Source: Actinomadura pelletieri DSM 43383
GTDB taxonomy: Bacteria > Actinomycetota > Actinomycetes > Streptosporangiales > Streptosporangiaceae
Length of the DNA stretch: 64,000 nucleotides
Reading direction: 5' to 3'
Assembly: GCF_003634705.1 (NCBI RefSeq)
Contig: NZ_RBWU01000002.1
Span: 1,401,357 to 1,465,356, forward strand
Positions 7,526 to 17,414 of this stretch are shown here, piece by piece. Within the stretch, counting starts at the first letter, position 1; each line of letters begins with the position of its first letter. The position numbers were made by a program, and so were the translations under genes. Below the pieces are notes generated by a model. The model made no database searches and was not told where the DNA came from. It worked only from the letters and a program-made list of their open reading frames with translations.

Positions 7526-8026
7526 TCAGGTCGATCCGAACCACCCGGGAGCGTCGAGCCGCCACGGGTCGTCGGGCGTGACCTGCCGGAGGTCGCGCTC
7601 CAGGGCCCGGACGCGGTCGGCGCCGAGCCGCCGGACCCAGTCGTCCCGCACCCGCTCGAAGATCCGCGCCGAGCGGGTCAGCGAGTCCACGCCCCGCGCG
7701 GTCAGCCGGACGACCTTGCGCCGGGCGTCGGACGGGTCGGCGACGCGCTCGACGTAGCCGGCGCGCTCCAGCGACTCGACCATCTTGCCCGCCGCCTGCT
7801 TGGACACGCCGAGCCTGCGGCCGAGTTCGACGGCCGTCGTGCCGTTCGGGCCGATGGCCTGGAAGACGAACCCGTGCATCGGGCGCAGCTCGGGATGTCC
7901 CTGGACGGCCAGCTCGGCGTGCACCTCGTCGACGATCATGCGGAAGGCGAGCAGGAGCCGCAGCGGCAGCTCGAAGCCGGGTGCGTCGTCGGGCTCGTCC
8001 GTGGACGCGCCGGAGTCGCTTGACAT
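7526..8026 (-). CDS. MarR-family transcriptional regulator
   Basis: The 166-residue winged-helix protein contains TTAVELGRRLGVSKQAAGKMVESLERAGYVERVADPSDARRKVVRLTARG, the MarR recognition helix and wing with the conserved DxR motif. Start ATG 8026 is preferred over TTG 8035 because GAGG lies 9 bases upstream of it. It is divergent from the cupin gene, with CAAC/GTTG repeats in the 61-base gap. A role as autorepressor and repressor of the cupin gene is inferred from this layout. A His-rich effector site is not evident. Confidence 0.85.
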   Translation of the reverse strand: MSSDSGASTDEPDDAPGFELPLRLLLAFRMIVDEVHAELAVQGHPELRPMHGFVFQAIGPNGTTAVELGRRLGVSKQAAGKMVESLERAGYVERVADPSDARRKVVRLTARGVDSLTRSARIFERVRDDWVRRLGADRVRALERDLRQVTPDDPWRLDAPGWFGST

Positions 8027-8032
8027 GAAAGA

Positions 8033-8057
8033 CAACCTCGTTGACTATATGGACAAC
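8033..8057. promoter_or_regulatory. Candidate MarR operator
   Basis: Alternating CAAC (8033), GTTG (8040) and CAAC (8054) form two overlapping inverted repeats: CAAC-N3-GTTG and GTTG-N10-CAAC. They lie in the divergent promoter region and overlap the leader of the MarR gene. Confidence 0.4.
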
Positions 8058-8087
8058 CGCATTGACCAATCTAGGGGATCGGGGCCC

Positions 8088-8507
8088 ATGACGCTCATCC
8101 GCACCACCGAGAACCGCCGTACCGACACGCGCAACGCGACCATGACCACGTTCGCGACGCCCACCCAGGGCGGCACGACGGGCATCGCCGTCTGGCGTGT
8201 CGACATGGGGCCCGGCCGGACCGGCCCGCTGCACGCCTTCGACACCGAACAGGTCTGGACGATCCTTGAGGGCACCGCCACCGTCGACCTGGACGGCCGC
8301 AAGCTGGAGGCGGGCCCCGGCGACACCGTCGTCCTGCCGCCCGACGTTCCGCGCCAGGTGACCTCGGGGCCGGACGCCGGGTTCACCGCCATCGTCGCCG
8401 CCCACGCCGGCTGTCTGGCCTACGACCCGCGCGCCCGCGTCGACGAGACCAAGTGCGAACACGAACCCCAGGGCGATGCGCGCCAAGTGCCGCCCTGGGC
8501 GGAATGA
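8088..8507 (+). CDS. Small cupin-domain protein
   Basis: The 139-residue single-domain cupin has the first motif around GRTGPLHAFDTEQVWTILEG and the second around GPGDTVVLPPDVPRQVT. The first motif has only one His and keeps the Glu, so metal binding may be incomplete. No signal peptide is present. The C-terminus carries a Cys-containing tail (DETKCEHEP). It is divergent from a MarR regulator that probably controls it. Substrate and reaction are unknown. Confidence 0.8.
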   Translation: MTLIRTTENRRTDTRNATMTTFATPTQGGTTGIAVWRVDMGPGRTGPLHAFDTEQVWTILEGTATVDLDGRKLEAGPGDTVVLPPDVPRQVTSGPDAGFTAIVAAHAGCLAYDPRARVDETKCEHEPQGDARQVPPWAE

Positions 8508-8538
8508 CCGCCATCCCCGCGTGACCGCCATCCCCGCG
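8505..8538 (+). repeat. 17-bp tandem duplication at the cupin stop codon
   Basis: TGACCGCCATCCCCGCG occurs twice in direct succession (8505-8521 and 8522-8538). The first copy contains the cupin stop codon. It looks like a simple slippage duplication. Confidence 0.8.
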
Positions 8539-8595
8539 TGAGCGCCGGCCCGCGTGGTCGGCACCCTGCGCGCCCGGCATCGGGGGTCCGGACGC

Positions 8596-9240
8596 TCAGG
8601 CGCCCAGATAGGCGAGAACCGCCAGAACGCGGCGGTTGTCGTCCTCGGACTGCGGCAGCCCGAGCTTGGCGAAGATGTTGTTGGTGTGCTTGCTGATCGC
8701 CTTCTCGGTGACGAACAGCTTCCCGGCGATCGCCGCGTTCGACCGGCCCTCGGCCATCAGCCCGAGCACCTCGCGCTCGCGGGGGGTCAGCTGTTGCAGC
8801 GGCTCCTCGCGGGCGTGCCGGGTCAGCAACTGGGCCACCACGTCCGGGTCGAGCGCGGTGCCGCCGTCCGCGACCCGGCGCACCGCCTCGACGAAGACCT
8901 TCACGTCCGAGACGCGGTCCTTCAGCAAATAGCCGATTCCGCCTGTGCTGTCCGACAGCAGTTCGCGTGCGTAGAGCTGCTCCACGTGCTGCGACAGCAC
9001 CAGCACCGGCAGGCCCGGAATCTCCTTCCGGGCCTCCAGCGCCGCCTTCAGTCCCTCGTCGGTGAACGTCGGCGGAAGCCGCACGTCCACCACCGCGACG
9101 TCCGGACGGTGCGTGGTCAGCGCCCGCAGCAGGGACGGGCCGTTGTCCACCGCCTCGACGACCTCGAAACCGAACGCCTCGAGCAGGCGGATCAGCCCGT
9201 CTCTGAGGAGGGCGAGATCTTCGGCGATGACAACGCGCAC
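8596..9240 (-). CDS. NarL/FixJ-family response regulator
   Basis: The 214-residue protein has a receiver domain (acidic pair ED near residue 7-8, phosphoacceptor Asp 52 in VVDVRLPP, conserved Lys in GYLLKDRV) and a C-terminal LuxR-type HTH (LTPREREVLGLMAEGRSNAAIAGKLFVTEKAISKHTNNIF). GTG 9240 is chosen because GGAG lies 6 bases upstream and the receiver begins immediately. The start lies inside the upstream kinase gene, overlapping its last 49 bases, so translation is probably coupled. The signal sensed is unknown. Confidence 0.92.
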   Translation of the reverse strand: MRVVIAEDLALLRDGLIRLLEAFGFEVVEAVDNGPSLLRALTTHRPDVAVVDVRLPPTFTDEGLKAALEARKEIPGLPVLVLSQHVEQLYARELLSDSTGGIGYLLKDRVSDVKVFVEAVRRVADGGTALDPDVVAQLLTRHAREEPLQQLTPREREVLGLMAEGRSNAAIAGKLFVTEKAISKHTNNIFAKLGLPQSEDDNRRVLAVLAYLGA

Positions 9241-10502
9241 GGCAGCTCCATGGTCACGACGGTCGGCCCGCCGGGCGGGCTCGTCACGGCCATGGTCCCA
9301 TCGAAGGCGGCCAGCCTGCGCTCGATCCCCCGCATACCGGACCCGTTCGCGAGGTCGGCGCCGCCCGTCCCGTCGTCCCCGACGATCATGAGCAACCGGC
9401 CGTCCGCGTGCTCGATCTGGAGCCAGGCGTTCCGGGAGCCGGAGTGCTTGACGACGTTGGCGAGCATCTCCGCGACCGCGAAGTACGCCGCCGACTCGAC
9501 CGGCGCGTCGGGACGTCCCGGCAGGTCGATCCGGACGTCGACGGGCAGCGGCAGGGTCAGCGCAAGCGCCCGCACGGCGCCGTCCAGCCCCCGCTCGGCC
9601 AGCACCGGCGGATGGATGCCGCGGACCAGGTCCCGCAGCTCCGTGAGCGCCGACCCGCTGGCCGCGCGGGCCTCGGCGAGCAGCTGCCGCGCCGTCTCGG
9701 GGTCGTCCCGCATCATCTCCTCGGCGAGCCCGATGTTCATGCTCAGCGCGACGAGCCGGGCCTGAGCGCCGTCGTGCAGGTCCCGCTCGATGCGGCGCAG
9801 TTCGGCGGCGGACGCGTCCACCGTCTCCGAACGCGTCTCCGCCAACCGCTGGACGCGCTCGGTCAGCGCCGCCCGCGTCGGCGCCAGCAGCGACTGGCAG
9901 AACAGCGCGTGGACCCGCAGCAACGCCGGCCCCAGCGGGACGGACACCGCCGTCAACGCGGCCCCGAGGACGATGGAGCCGATGACGCCGAACGCGCCGT
10001 ACTCGTCCAGCATCCAGAACGGCCCCCACCCGTAATCGGTGATCTGCGCCAGCCACGGCGCGACGAGCACGCCCTCCAGACCGTAGATCGTCACCCCGGT
10101 CGCCAGGACCCCGAGGACGAGCGCGACCGGCACGTTCAGCAACGTCCAGAGCAGGTCACGCCACGACGCCGGGTCGGAGAGCGTCCATCTCAGCCGCCCG
10201 AACAACCCGAGCCCGCCCGCGGGCTCCGGCCGGTACGGGACCGGGATCTCCACCCCCGACCACTCGGCCGCCCACGCGCGTTGCAGGTTGGCGACGGTGC
10301 GGATCGCCTGGAACATGACGGGGACGAGCACGACGCCGATCCCGAGTGGAATGAACGCGAGCGACAGCACCGTGAGAATGAACAGCGAGAGGTTCCCCAC
10401 GTAGGCCATCACGATCTGGACGATCGCGCGGACGAATGTGGTGAAGGCGCGCCGCCCGTACGCTCCGAATCGCGGCCCTATGGCCAGTTCGCGGTCGCTC
10501 AC
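9192..10502 (-). CDS. Sensor histidine kinase (HisKA_3 type) with membrane sensor domain
   Basis: The 436-residue kinase has an N-terminal region with about four membrane segments (about 25-65, 118-148, 170-195), like the putative sensor domain common in actinobacterial kinases. The dimerisation box is RRIERDLHDGAQARL with phosphoacceptor His 243. The HATPase domain has N-box AEMLANVVKHSGS and a G-box GDDGTGGADLANGSGMRGI. GTG 10502 has a strong GGAGGA 5 bases upstream. It forms an operon with the response regulator, with a 49-base overlap. Regulation of neighbouring genes cannot be deduced. Confidence 0.92.
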   Translation of the reverse strand: MSDRELAIGPRFGAYGRRAFTTFVRAIVQIVMAYVGNLSLFILTVLSLAFIPLGIGVVLVPVMFQAIRTVANLQRAWAAEWSGVEIPVPYRPEPAGGLGLFGRLRWTLSDPASWRDLLWTLLNVPVALVLGVLATGVTIYGLEGVLVAPWLAQITDYGWGPFWMLDEYGAFGVIGSIVLGAALTAVSVPLGPALLRVHALFCQSLLAPTRAALTERVQRLAETRSETVDASAAELRRIERDLHDGAQARLVALSMNIGLAEEMMRDDPETARQLLAEARAASGSALTELRDLVRGIHPPVLAERGLDGAVRALALTLPLPVDVRIDLPGRPDAPVESAAYFAVAEMLANVVKHSGSRNAWLQIEHADGRLLMIVGDDGTGGADLANGSGMRGIERRLAAFDGTMAVTSPPGGPTVVTMELPCALSSPKISPSSETG

Positions 10503-10621
10503 CTGTTCCTCCACGGCTGCTCTGTCCGGTTGGTCCCGACTCCGTCCATTGTGGTCGACCGGCGTCCTGCGCACGGTGGTGTTAAACCCCCTCTCACCGG
10601 CGCCGGAGGTGGAGTTAGACC

Positions 10622-10627
10622 TACCCT
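10622..10627 (+). promoter_or_regulatory. Probable -10 box for a leaderless transcript
   Basis: TACCCT ends 7 bases before GTG 10635, with no Shine-Dalgarno sequence between. It matches the TANNNT leaderless pattern seen elsewhere in this window. Confidence 0.4.
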
Positions 10628-10634
10628 GCCCTTC

Positions 10635-11078
10635 GTGCGATTCGTGTTCCTGGACCCGGACGGCGGGCAACGCGACTGGCTGTACGTCGTCGTCGGTGCG
10701 AGTACCGGGATCGTCTACCAGCAGCAGTACGGCGGTACCGCGAACCTGGTCGGCGAGGTGGAGGGCTATCTCGTTCCCATCGACGGCGTCGACCACGTGA
10801 GCGGCCGGGACGGGCGGGCCGAACTCCGTGAGATCTTTGAGGGGGCGACGCGGGGGTCCGGTCGCACGGGCGCCGAACTCACCGCCGATCGGCTCGACCG
10901 CGTCCGGTCGGCGGTCGGCGTGATCCACTATTGGACGTCCGGCAGGACGCGCGAAGGGACCACCGACCGCGTTCCGCTGCGGATCGACGAGAGCCGTGTC
11001 GACGAGCTGGACGAGGCCTGGATCCCCGTCCACACCCCGGACGGACCGGGCGTCCTCGTATGGGACAACTCAGACTGA
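10635..11078 (+). CDS. DUF6210-like hypothetical protein
   Basis: The 147-residue soluble protein begins [20 protein letters not shown] and has [24 protein letters not shown], a pattern I recall from the DUF6210 family of streptomycetes. The family has no assigned function. The C-terminal half contains a charged segment and ends with [15 protein letters not shown]. The start is GTG, apparently leaderless. It lies between a divergent two-component operon and tex, 25 bases before tex, and may be co-transcribed with it. The family label rests on memory of the pattern, not on a search. Confidence 0.6.
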   Translation: MRFVFLDPDGGQRDWLYVVVGASTGIVYQQQYGGTANLVGEVEGYLVPIDGVDHVSGRDGRAELREIFEGATRGSGRTGAELTADRLDRVRSAVGVIHYWTSGRTREGTTDRVPLRIDESRVDELDEAWIPVHTPDGPGVLVWDNSD

Positions 11079-11103
11079 AATCAGACTGGAAGCGAAACGA
11101 GCC

Positions 11104-13605
11104 GTGACAGCGACCACCAGCCAGACGTCCGCAGGCCATGACGGACCGCCGCCCATCACCCAGCGCATCGCCGAGGAGATCGGCGTCGGCGAGGGGCAGG
11201 TGCGGGTCGCGGTGGAACTCCTCGACGGCGGGGCGACCGTCCCGTTCATCGCCCGCTACCGCAAGGAGGCCACCGGAACGCTCGACGACGCGCAGCTGCG
11301 CGCGCTGGAGGAACGGCTGCGCTACCTGCGCGAGCTGGACGAGCGCCGCGCCGCGATCCTGGAGTCGATCGAGTCGCAGGGCAAGCTCACCGACGAGCTC
11401 AGGGCGCAGATCATGGCCGCCGAGTCCAAGGCGCGGCTGGAGGACATCTATCTGCCGTACAAGCCGAAGCGGCGCACCAAGGCGCAGATCGCCCGGGAGG
11501 CCGGGCTGGAGCCGCTCGCCGACCTGCTGATCGGCGACCCGTCCCACGCCCCGGGCACCGCCGCCGCCGGCTACGTCGACGCGGACAAGGGCGTCGCCGA
11601 CGCCGCCGCGGCCCTGGAGGGGGCCCGCGCCATCCTCGTCGAACGTTTCGGTGAGGACGCCGACCTCATCGGCGCGCTGCGCGAACGCATGTGGACCCGG
11701 GGCCGGATGGTCTCGCGCGTCCGGGACGGCAGGCAGGAGGCGGGCGCGAAGTTCTCCGACTACTTCGAGTTCGCCGAACCGTTCGCGAAACTGCCGTCGC
11801 ACCGCGTCCTCGCGCTGTTCCGCGGCGAGAAGGAGGAGGTCCTCGACCTCGAACTGGTGCCGGAGGACGAGCCCGCCGAGCCGGGCGCGCGCAGCTCCTT
11901 CGAGGTGGAGATCGCGAACCGGTTCGGGATCGTCGACCAGGGGCGTCCGGCCGACGCGTGGCTGGCCGACACCGTCCGCTGGGCGTGGCGCACCCGGATC
12001 CTCGTGCACCTCGGCATCGACCTGCGCACCCGGTTGCGCCAGGAGGCCGAGGACGAGGCGGTCCGCGTGTTCGCCGCCAACCTGCGCGACCTGCTGCTCG
12101 CCGCGCCCGCCGGGACCCGCGCCACCATGGGCCTGGACCCGGGCCTGCGCACCGGCGTGAAGGTCGCCGTCGTGGACGGCACCGGCAAGGTCGTCGCCAC
12201 CGACACGATCTACCCCCACGAACCGCGCCGGAAGTGGGACGAGTCGATCGAAACCCTGGCGCGGCTCGCCCGCGAGCACAACGTCGACCTCGTCTCCATC
12301 GGGAACGGCACCGCGTCCCGGGAGACCGACAAGCTCGCCGCCGACCTGATCGCCCGGCATCCCGACCTCAAGCTCACCAAGATCATGGTGTCGGAGGCGG
12401 GCGCGTCGGTGTACTCGGCGTCGGAGTACGCGGGACGCGAGCTGCCCGAGCTGGACGTGTCGTTGCGCGGCGCCGTCTCCATCGCCCGCCGCCTCCAGGA
12501 CCCGCTCGCCGAACTCGTCAAGATCGACCCGAAGTCGATCGGGGTCGGCCAGTACCAGCACGACGTGTCCGAGGTGAAGCTGTCCCGCTCCCTCGACGCC
12601 GTCGTGGAGGACTGCGTGAACGCCGTCGGCGTCGACGTCAACACCGCGTCCGCGCCGCTGCTCACCCGCGTGTCCGGCATCGGCGAGGGGCTCGCCGACA
12701 ACATCGTCGCCCACCGCGACGCCAACGGCCCGTTCCGCAGCCGCGGCGGGCTGAAGGACGTCCCGCGGCTCGGCCCGAAGGCGTTCGAACAGTGCGCCGG
12801 GTTCCTGCGCATCCCCGGCGGGGACGACCCGCTCGACGCGTCCAGCGTGCACCCGGAGGCGTACCCGGTCGTCCGCCGCATCCTCGACACGGCGGGCGGC
12901 GACATCAAGGGCCTCATCGGCAACACCGCCGTGCTGCGCTCCCTGAAGCCCGCCGACTTCGTCGACGGCTCCTTCGGGTTGCCGACCGTCACCGACATCC
13001 TCGCCGAGCTGGAGAAGCCCGGCCGTGACCCGCGTCCGGCGTTCCGTACCGCGACGTTCAAGGAGGGCGTCGACACGCTCGCCGACCTGCGGCCCGGCAT
13101 GATCCTGGAGGGCGTCGTCACCAATGTCGCCGCGTTCGGCGCGTTCGTGGACGTCGGCGTCCACCAGGACGGGCTCGTCCACATCTCCGCCATGTCCGAC
13201 AAGTTCGTCGAGGACCCGCGGGACGTGGCCAAGCCCGGCGACATCGTCCGCGTCAAGGTCCTGGACGTGGACCTGCAGCGCAAGCGCATCTCGCTGACGC
13301 TGCGGCTGGAGGACGAGCAGCGCGACCGTGGCGGACGCCCGAAGCGCGGCGCCCAGAACCAGCGCGACGGCAAGGACGGCCCGGGACAGGGCCAGGGGCG
13401 CGGCCAGGGACGCGGACAGGGACGCGGCCAGAACCGCGGCCAAGGCCAAGGCCAAGGCGGCCAGAACCGCGGCCAGAATCGTGGGCAGGGTCGCGGTCAG
13501 GGCGGTGCTCAGGGCGGTGCTCGGGGCGGCGGAGCCATGGCCGACGCCCTCCGCCGCGCCGGACTCGACAAGGGCCTGCCCGGCACGGACCGCAAGGGAC
13601 GCTGA
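11104..13605 (+). CDS. tex: Tex-family RNA-binding S1 protein with Arg/Gly/Gln-rich tail
   Basis: Tex proteins bind nucleic acid and affect transcription-complex stability. The protein has the Tex N-terminal helical region ([38 protein letters not shown], residues 17-54), a YqgF-like domain ([16 protein letters not shown], about 345), helix-hairpin-helix motifs around 520-590 and an S1 domain (about 660-735). Unusually, about 95 C-terminal residues form a low-complexity tail of [10 protein letters not shown] repeats ending in a conserved-looking [13 protein letters not shown] peptide. GTG 11104 is chosen because the Tex fold starts soon after. The gene is convergent with the next gene, only 3 bases away. 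Confidence 0.93.
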   Translation: MTATTSQTSAGHDGPPPITQRIAEEIGVGEGQVRVAVELLDGGATVPFIARYRKEATGTLDDAQLRALEERLRYLRELDERRAAILESIESQGKLTDELRAQIMAAESKARLEDIYLPYKPKRRTKAQIAREAGLEPLADLLIGDPSHAPGTAAAGYVDADKGVADAAAALEGARAILVERFGEDADLIGALRERMWTRGRMVSRVRDGRQEAGAKFSDYFEFAEPFAKLPSHRVLALFRGEKEEVLDLELVPEDEPAEPGARSSFEVEIANRFGIVDQGRPADAWLADTVRWAWRTRILVHLGIDLRTRLRQEAEDEAVRVFAANLRDLLLAAPAGTRATMGLDPGLRTGVKVAVVDGTGKVVATDTIYPHEPRRKWDESIETLARLAREHNVDLVSIGNGTASRETDKLAADLIARHPDLKLTKIMVSEAGASVYSASEYAGRELPELDVSLRGAVSIARRLQDPLAELVKIDPKSIGVGQYQHDVSEVKLSRSLDAVVEDCVNAVGVDVNTASAPLLTRVSGIGEGLADNIVAHRDANGPFRSRGGLKDVPRLGPKAFEQCAGFLRIPGGDDPLDASSVHPEAYPVVRRILDTAGGDIKGLIGNTAVLRSLKPADFVDGSFGLPTVTDILAELEKPGRDPRPAFRTATFKEGVDTLADLRPGMILEGVVTNVAAFGAFVDVGVHQDGLVHISAMSDKFVEDPRDVAKPGDIVRVKVLDVDLQRKRISLTLRLEDEQRDRGGRPKRGAQNQRDGKDGPGQGQGRGQGRGQGRGQNRGQGQGQGGQNRGQNRGQGRGQGGAQGGARGGGAMADALRRAGLDKGLPGTDRKGR

Positions 13606-13608
13606 CGG

Positions 13609-14742
13609 TCAGTCGCCGAAGCCGATCCACCGGCCGTCGGTCCCCGTCTCGGTCGGGGGCCGCGGCCGGACGGGGCGGCGCGGCGACGTCCGTCCGGGCC
13701 GGTCGCCGGGCTCCTGGTCGAGGACCTCCCGCGCGAGCGGGGGGCGCTGCGGTGGCACCGCCGCCAGCGACGTCCGCCGGTTCACACGATCGGGTTCCGG
13801 CACGCCCGGGCTCGGGCGGGGGTCGCCGAAGGGGTCGCGGTCAGGCCGCTCGTCGTGCCGCGCCGGATCCAGCGGCTCGTCGGCGACGGGCCTGTGCTGC
13901 GGGAACAGCAGGACGGCGACCACGCCGAGCACGAGGGCGCCGAGCCGCATCGCCGAATGCGCAGGGTCCCGCGGCCACGCCTCCTCGTACAGGAACGTGC
14001 CCATCGTCAACAGGTACGACTTCGCGGCGACCGTCATCACCGTCGCCACGATCGCCACCCGGCACCGCTGGAACGCCGTCACCAGGATCCCGAACCCGAT
14101 CGCCGCCGAGACCACCGTCAGGTACGGCCAGGGCGTCGCGGCGATCCATACCGTGGCGGCGTCCGGGTCGTGGCCCCACCCTTTGATCGCCAGCTCGGCG
14201 GTCCCGATCGGGAAGCCCGCGCCGAGGCCGTAGGCGATGCCGGTGACCGGGCGGGCGTGCCGCCCGTCCGGCCGGTGGTCCCCGAAGGCCAGGATCAGCA
14301 ACGGCACCGCGACCCCGGGCACGGCCACGAACACGATCTTCCAGGCGGGCGCCCCCGCCGACGTGACCGTCTCGTCCCCGCGCAGCGACGCGATGAGCAG
14401 CAGGATCGCCCCGCCGATCAGCAGCAGGCTCGACCATTCGCGCGGGGTGAGCCGCTCCCCGAACAGCGCCAGCGCGATCAGCAACAGCGGGACGATGCCG
14501 GACATGCAGATCGGCACAGCGGTGGACAGCGGCAGCTCGCCCAGCGCCCTGATCTGTAAGGCGAGCCCGCCGAGCACGAACGCGAGCCCGGCCAGGAAGA
14601 CCGGGTCGCTCATCATCGTCCGGATCATGTGCGGGACACGGTCGCCCCGCAGCGGGGGCATCCGGTCCGCCGCCGCCTTGAAGAAGGCGAACCCGAGGTA
14701 GTAGAGACCGGTCGCACCGAAGGCCGCGGCTATCTCGTTCAT
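13609..14742 (-). CDS. DMT-superfamily-like multi-pass membrane protein
   Basis: About nine or ten hydrophobic segments span residues 1-285, with an EamA-like pattern (ALGELPLSTAVPICMSGIVPLLLIALALFGERLTPREW). This resembles drug/metabolite transporters of the inner membrane. Residues 290-377 are a hydrophilic Pro/Arg/Asp-rich cytoplasmic tail not typical of the family. The ATG 14742 has only a weak ribosome binding site. Substrate is unknown. It is tail to tail with tex and divergent from tig. Confidence 0.7.
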   Translation of the reverse strand: MNEIAAAFGATGLYYLGFAFFKAAADRMPPLRGDRVPHMIRTMMSDPVFLAGLAFVLGGLALQIRALGELPLSTAVPICMSGIVPLLLIALALFGERLTPREWSSLLLIGGAILLLIASLRGDETVTSAGAPAWKIVFVAVPGVAVPLLILAFGDHRPDGRHARPVTGIAYGLGAGFPIGTAELAIKGWGHDPDAATVWIAATPWPYLTVVSAAIGFGILVTAFQRCRVAIVATVMTVAAKSYLLTMGTFLYEEAWPRDPAHSAMRLGALVLGVVAVLLFPQHRPVADEPLDPARHDERPDRDPFGDPRPSPGVPEPDRVNRRTSLAAVPPQRPPLAREVLDQEPGDRPGRTSPRRPVRPRPPTETGTDGRWIGFGD

Positions 14743-15047
14743 CGCGGACGAGTATGGGCCTTCTGGGTGCTCTATGTCACTGACCGTATGGGATTGATGA
14801 CGCGGATTCGTCCATCTCGGGGCCTCCGATGTCCGCAGCCGGCGCCGCTACCCCATAGACTTGGCCGCGCGAAGGCGCGGAGCCGTGTTTCGGTGTGCCC
14901 GCGCCGCTGAGAGACTTGCCGGCCGGGTAACCGATGCGGGCGGGCCGAACGGGGCCGGTCGCGTCCAGGCCGAGGCTCGCAGAGCACGAAGGAAGCACGC
15001 GTCGAACGCCGCGGCGAGACAGCGCCCGATCAAGGAGACCGACCCCA
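14743..15047 (+). promoter_or_regulatory. tig promoter and leader region
   Basis: These 305 bases hold no gene. A -10 box TAGACT (14856-14861) would start transcription near 14868, giving a leader of about 180 bases. A hairpin CCGCGC-GAAG-GCGCGG (14865-14880) lies at the very start of that transcript. AAGGAG (15032-15037) precedes the tig GTG. Confidence 0.45.
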
Positions 15048-16529
15048 GTGAAGACCGATGTCGAGGAGCTGACCCCCACGCGGGTCAAGCTCACCGTCGA
15101 GGTTCCGTTCGACGAGCTCAAGCCGAACCTCGACAAGGCGTACAAGGAGATCTCGCAGCAGGTGCGGATCAAGGGCTTCCGGCCCGGCAAGGTCCCCGCA
15201 CCGCTGATCGACAAGTACGTCGGGCGGGGTGCGGTCCTGCAGGAGGCCGTCAACGACGCGCTTCCCGAGCTGTACGGCCGCGCCGTCGAGGAGTCCGAGA
15301 TCTTCGTTCTCGGGCAGCCCGACGTCGAGGTGACCGAGCTGGAGGACGGCACCCAGTTCGCGTTCACCGCCGAGGTCGACATCCGGCCGAAGTTCGAGGT
15401 GCCCGACTACGACGGCCTCGAGGTCGTGGTGGACGACGCCGAGGTCACCGACGAGCAGGTCGAGGAGACCATCGGCAACCTGCGCGAGCGGTTCGCGTCC
15501 CTGACCACCGCCGAGCGGGCCGTCGAGGAGGGCGACTTCGCCACCGTCGACCTCGTCGCCCGCATCGACGGCGAGGAGGTCGAGGACGCGTCCACGTCCG
15601 GCTACTCCTACGAGGTCGGCAGCAAGACGGCCATCGAGGGCCTGGACGACGCGCTCGTCGGCCTCGCCGCCGGTGAGGACGCCACGTTCACCGGCACCCT
15701 GGTCGGCGGCGAGCACGCCGGCGAGGAGGCCGAGATCACCGTCACCGTGCAGAGCGTCAAGGTCAAGAACCTGCCCGACCTGGACGACGAGTTCGCCCAG
15801 CTCGCCAGCGAGTTCGACACCATCGACGAGCTCCGCGAGGACGTCCGGACGCGGCTCGGCCGCCAGGTGCGGGCGCAGCAGCTGAACCAGGCGCGCGACA
15901 AGGCCCTTGAGGCCCTGCTGGAGAAGGTCGACATCCCGCTCCCCGACAAGGTCGTGGACGAGGAGATCAGCCGCCGCAACCAGCAGCTCGAGCAGCAGCT
16001 CCAGATGGCGGGCATGACCAAGGCCGACTACCTCAAGGACGAGGAGAAGTCCGAGGAGGAGTTCGACTCCGACGTGGCCGACGCGGCCCGGCTCGCGGTC
16101 AAGGGCGGCTTCGTCCTCGACCAGCTCGCCGTCCAGGAAGAGCTGAACGTCGAGAACGAGGAGCTCAGCGAGTACGTCGTCTCGCAGGCGATGCAGATGG
16201 GCGTGCAGCCGCAGCAGCTCGCCCAGTACCTCACCGAGAACAACCAGCTCCCGGCGATCGTCTCGGAGGTGCTGCGCAGCAAGGCGCTGAACCTCGTGGT
16301 CGAGCATGTCACGGTCAAGGACGAGTCGGGCAACGTCATCGACGTCGAGGCCGTCCAGCGCGAGCTGAGCGGCGAGACCGTCGAGGCCGAGACCGCCGAC
16401 GAGACCGACCAGGCCGAGGCGCCCGAGGCGACCGAGGAGACGGCCGAGGCCGCCGCCGAGGAGTCCCCGGCCGCCGAGACCGAGGACGCCGAGAGCAAGG
16501 CCGCCGAGGGCGACCAGAAGGACTCCTGA
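15048..16529 (+). CDS. tig: Trigger factor
   Basis: This ribosome-associated chaperone and peptidyl-prolyl isomerase meets nascent chains at the exit tunnel. The ribosome-binding signature GFRPGKVP is at residues 43-50. A FKBP-type domain lies at about 150-240 ([17 protein letters not shown] to the [14 protein letters not shown] strand), followed by the helical C-terminal chaperone domain. An acidic Glu/Ala/Thr-rich tail of about 60 residues follows, as in other actinobacterial trigger factors. GTG 15048 has AAGGAG 10 bases upstream. It precedes clpP1, the conserved tig-clpP-clpX order. Confidence 0.95.
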   Translation: MKTDVEELTPTRVKLTVEVPFDELKPNLDKAYKEISQQVRIKGFRPGKVPAPLIDKYVGRGAVLQEAVNDALPELYGRAVEESEIFVLGQPDVEVTELEDGTQFAFTAEVDIRPKFEVPDYDGLEVVVDDAEVTDEQVEETIGNLRERFASLTTAERAVEEGDFATVDLVARIDGEEVEDASTSGYSYEVGSKTAIEGLDDALVGLAAGEDATFTGTLVGGEHAGEEAEITVTVQSVKVKNLPDLDDEFAQLASEFDTIDELREDVRTRLGRQVRAQQLNQARDKALEALLEKVDIPLPDKVVDEEISRRNQQLEQQLQMAGMTKADYLKDEEKSEEEFDSDVADAARLAVKGGFVLDQLAVQEELNVENEELSEYVVSQAMQMGVQPQQLAQYLTENNQLPAIVSEVLRSKALNLVVEHVTVKDESGNVIDVEAVQRELSGETVEAETADETDQAEAPEATEETAEAAAEESPAAETEDAESKAAEGDQKDS

Positions 16530-16560
16530 GCCCGGCCGGCCGTTCCGTACGCGTCGTACG

Positions 16561-16592
16561 CGCCCCGCATCCGTCCCACCGGGTGCGGGGCG
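16561..16592 (+). terminator. tig terminator
   Basis: CGCCCCGCATCC pairs with GGGTGCGGGGCG (one G.U pair) around an 8-base loop, 31 bases after the tig stop. It separates tig from the clp genes. Confidence 0.65.
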
Positions 16593-16746
16593 TGTCGCGT
16601 TCGGAAGGATCGCGTTATTCCATGACACGCCGGGTGGCGCTCGGGTACGCCCCTGGCGAAAAGGCGGCCCCCCGGGCTTAAGCGGGCCCGTCAGCGCGTT
16701 AATGTCCAATCATCCGAACCGATTAAAAGGACCGGAGGAACACCCG

Positions 16747-17385
16747 GTGAGCATGCCTCCGACTTTCGACGAGTCGTCGCGGATCCAGGCGCGGGTCGCC
16801 GAGGCGCCCCTGTTGCCTCTGGGCGACCAGCTGTTCCAGCGGCTGCTGCGCGAGCGGATCGTCTTCCTCGGCCAGCAGGTCGACGACGACATCGCCAACC
16901 GCATCTGCGCCGAACTCCTGCTGCTGTCGGCCGAGGACGGCCGCCGCGACATCACGATCTACATCAACTCGCCCGGCGGCTCGGTGACCGCCGGTATGGC
17001 GATCTACGACATCATGCAGTACGTCCCGAACGACATCGTCACGGTCGGCATGGGCCTCGCGGCGTCGATGGGCCAGTTCCTGCTGTGCGCGGGGACGCGC
17101 GGCAAGCGCTACGCCCTGCCGCACGCGCGGATCATGATGCACCAGCCGTCCGGCGGCATCGGCGGCACCGCCTCCGACATCAAGATCCAGGCGGAGCAGA
17201 TGCTGTACGTCAAGCGGACGCTCGCCGAGAAGATCGCCGAGCACACCGGGCAGGCGCTCGACCAGATCGAGCGCGACTCGGACCGCGACCGCTGGTTCAC
17301 CGCCGACGAGGCCAAGGACTACGGGTTCGTGGACCACGTGGTCCTCAGCGCCGACCAGGTGCCCTCCGAGGGCACCGTCTCCTGA
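16747..17385 (+). CDS. clpP1: ATP-dependent Clp protease proteolytic subunit 1
   Basis: This serine peptidase subunit degrades proteins delivered by ClpX or ClpC. The 212-residue protein has the catalytic triad Ser107 (GLAASMGQ), His132 (MMHQPSGG) and Asp181. [11 protein letters not shown] and the hydrophobic [12 protein letters not shown] strand are standard. GTG 16747 has GGAGG 9 bases upstream, better placed than ATG 16753. It is followed after 29 bases by clpP2. Actinobacterial ClpP1 and ClpP2 form a mixed tetradecamer, so the pair is expected to act together. Confidence 0.95.
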   Translation: MSMPPTFDESSRIQARVAEAPLLPLGDQLFQRLLRERIVFLGQQVDDDIANRICAELLLLSAEDGRRDITIYINSPGGSVTAGMAIYDIMQYVPNDIVTVGMGLAASMGQFLLCAGTRGKRYALPHARIMMHQPSGGIGGTASDIKIQAEQMLYVKRTLAEKIAEHTGQALDQIERDSDRDRWFTADEAKDYGFVDHVVLSADQVPSEGTVS

Positions 17386-17414
17386 CGACCTGACCAGATA
17401 TCCGGAGGCACACA

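Noticed and set aside
16625..16745. A ClgR operator upstream of clpP1.
   Set aside because: GGCG-N7-CGCC at about 16636-16650 is only loosely like known ClgR sites and does not fit the CGC-N5-GCG spacing, so I do not list it as a feature.
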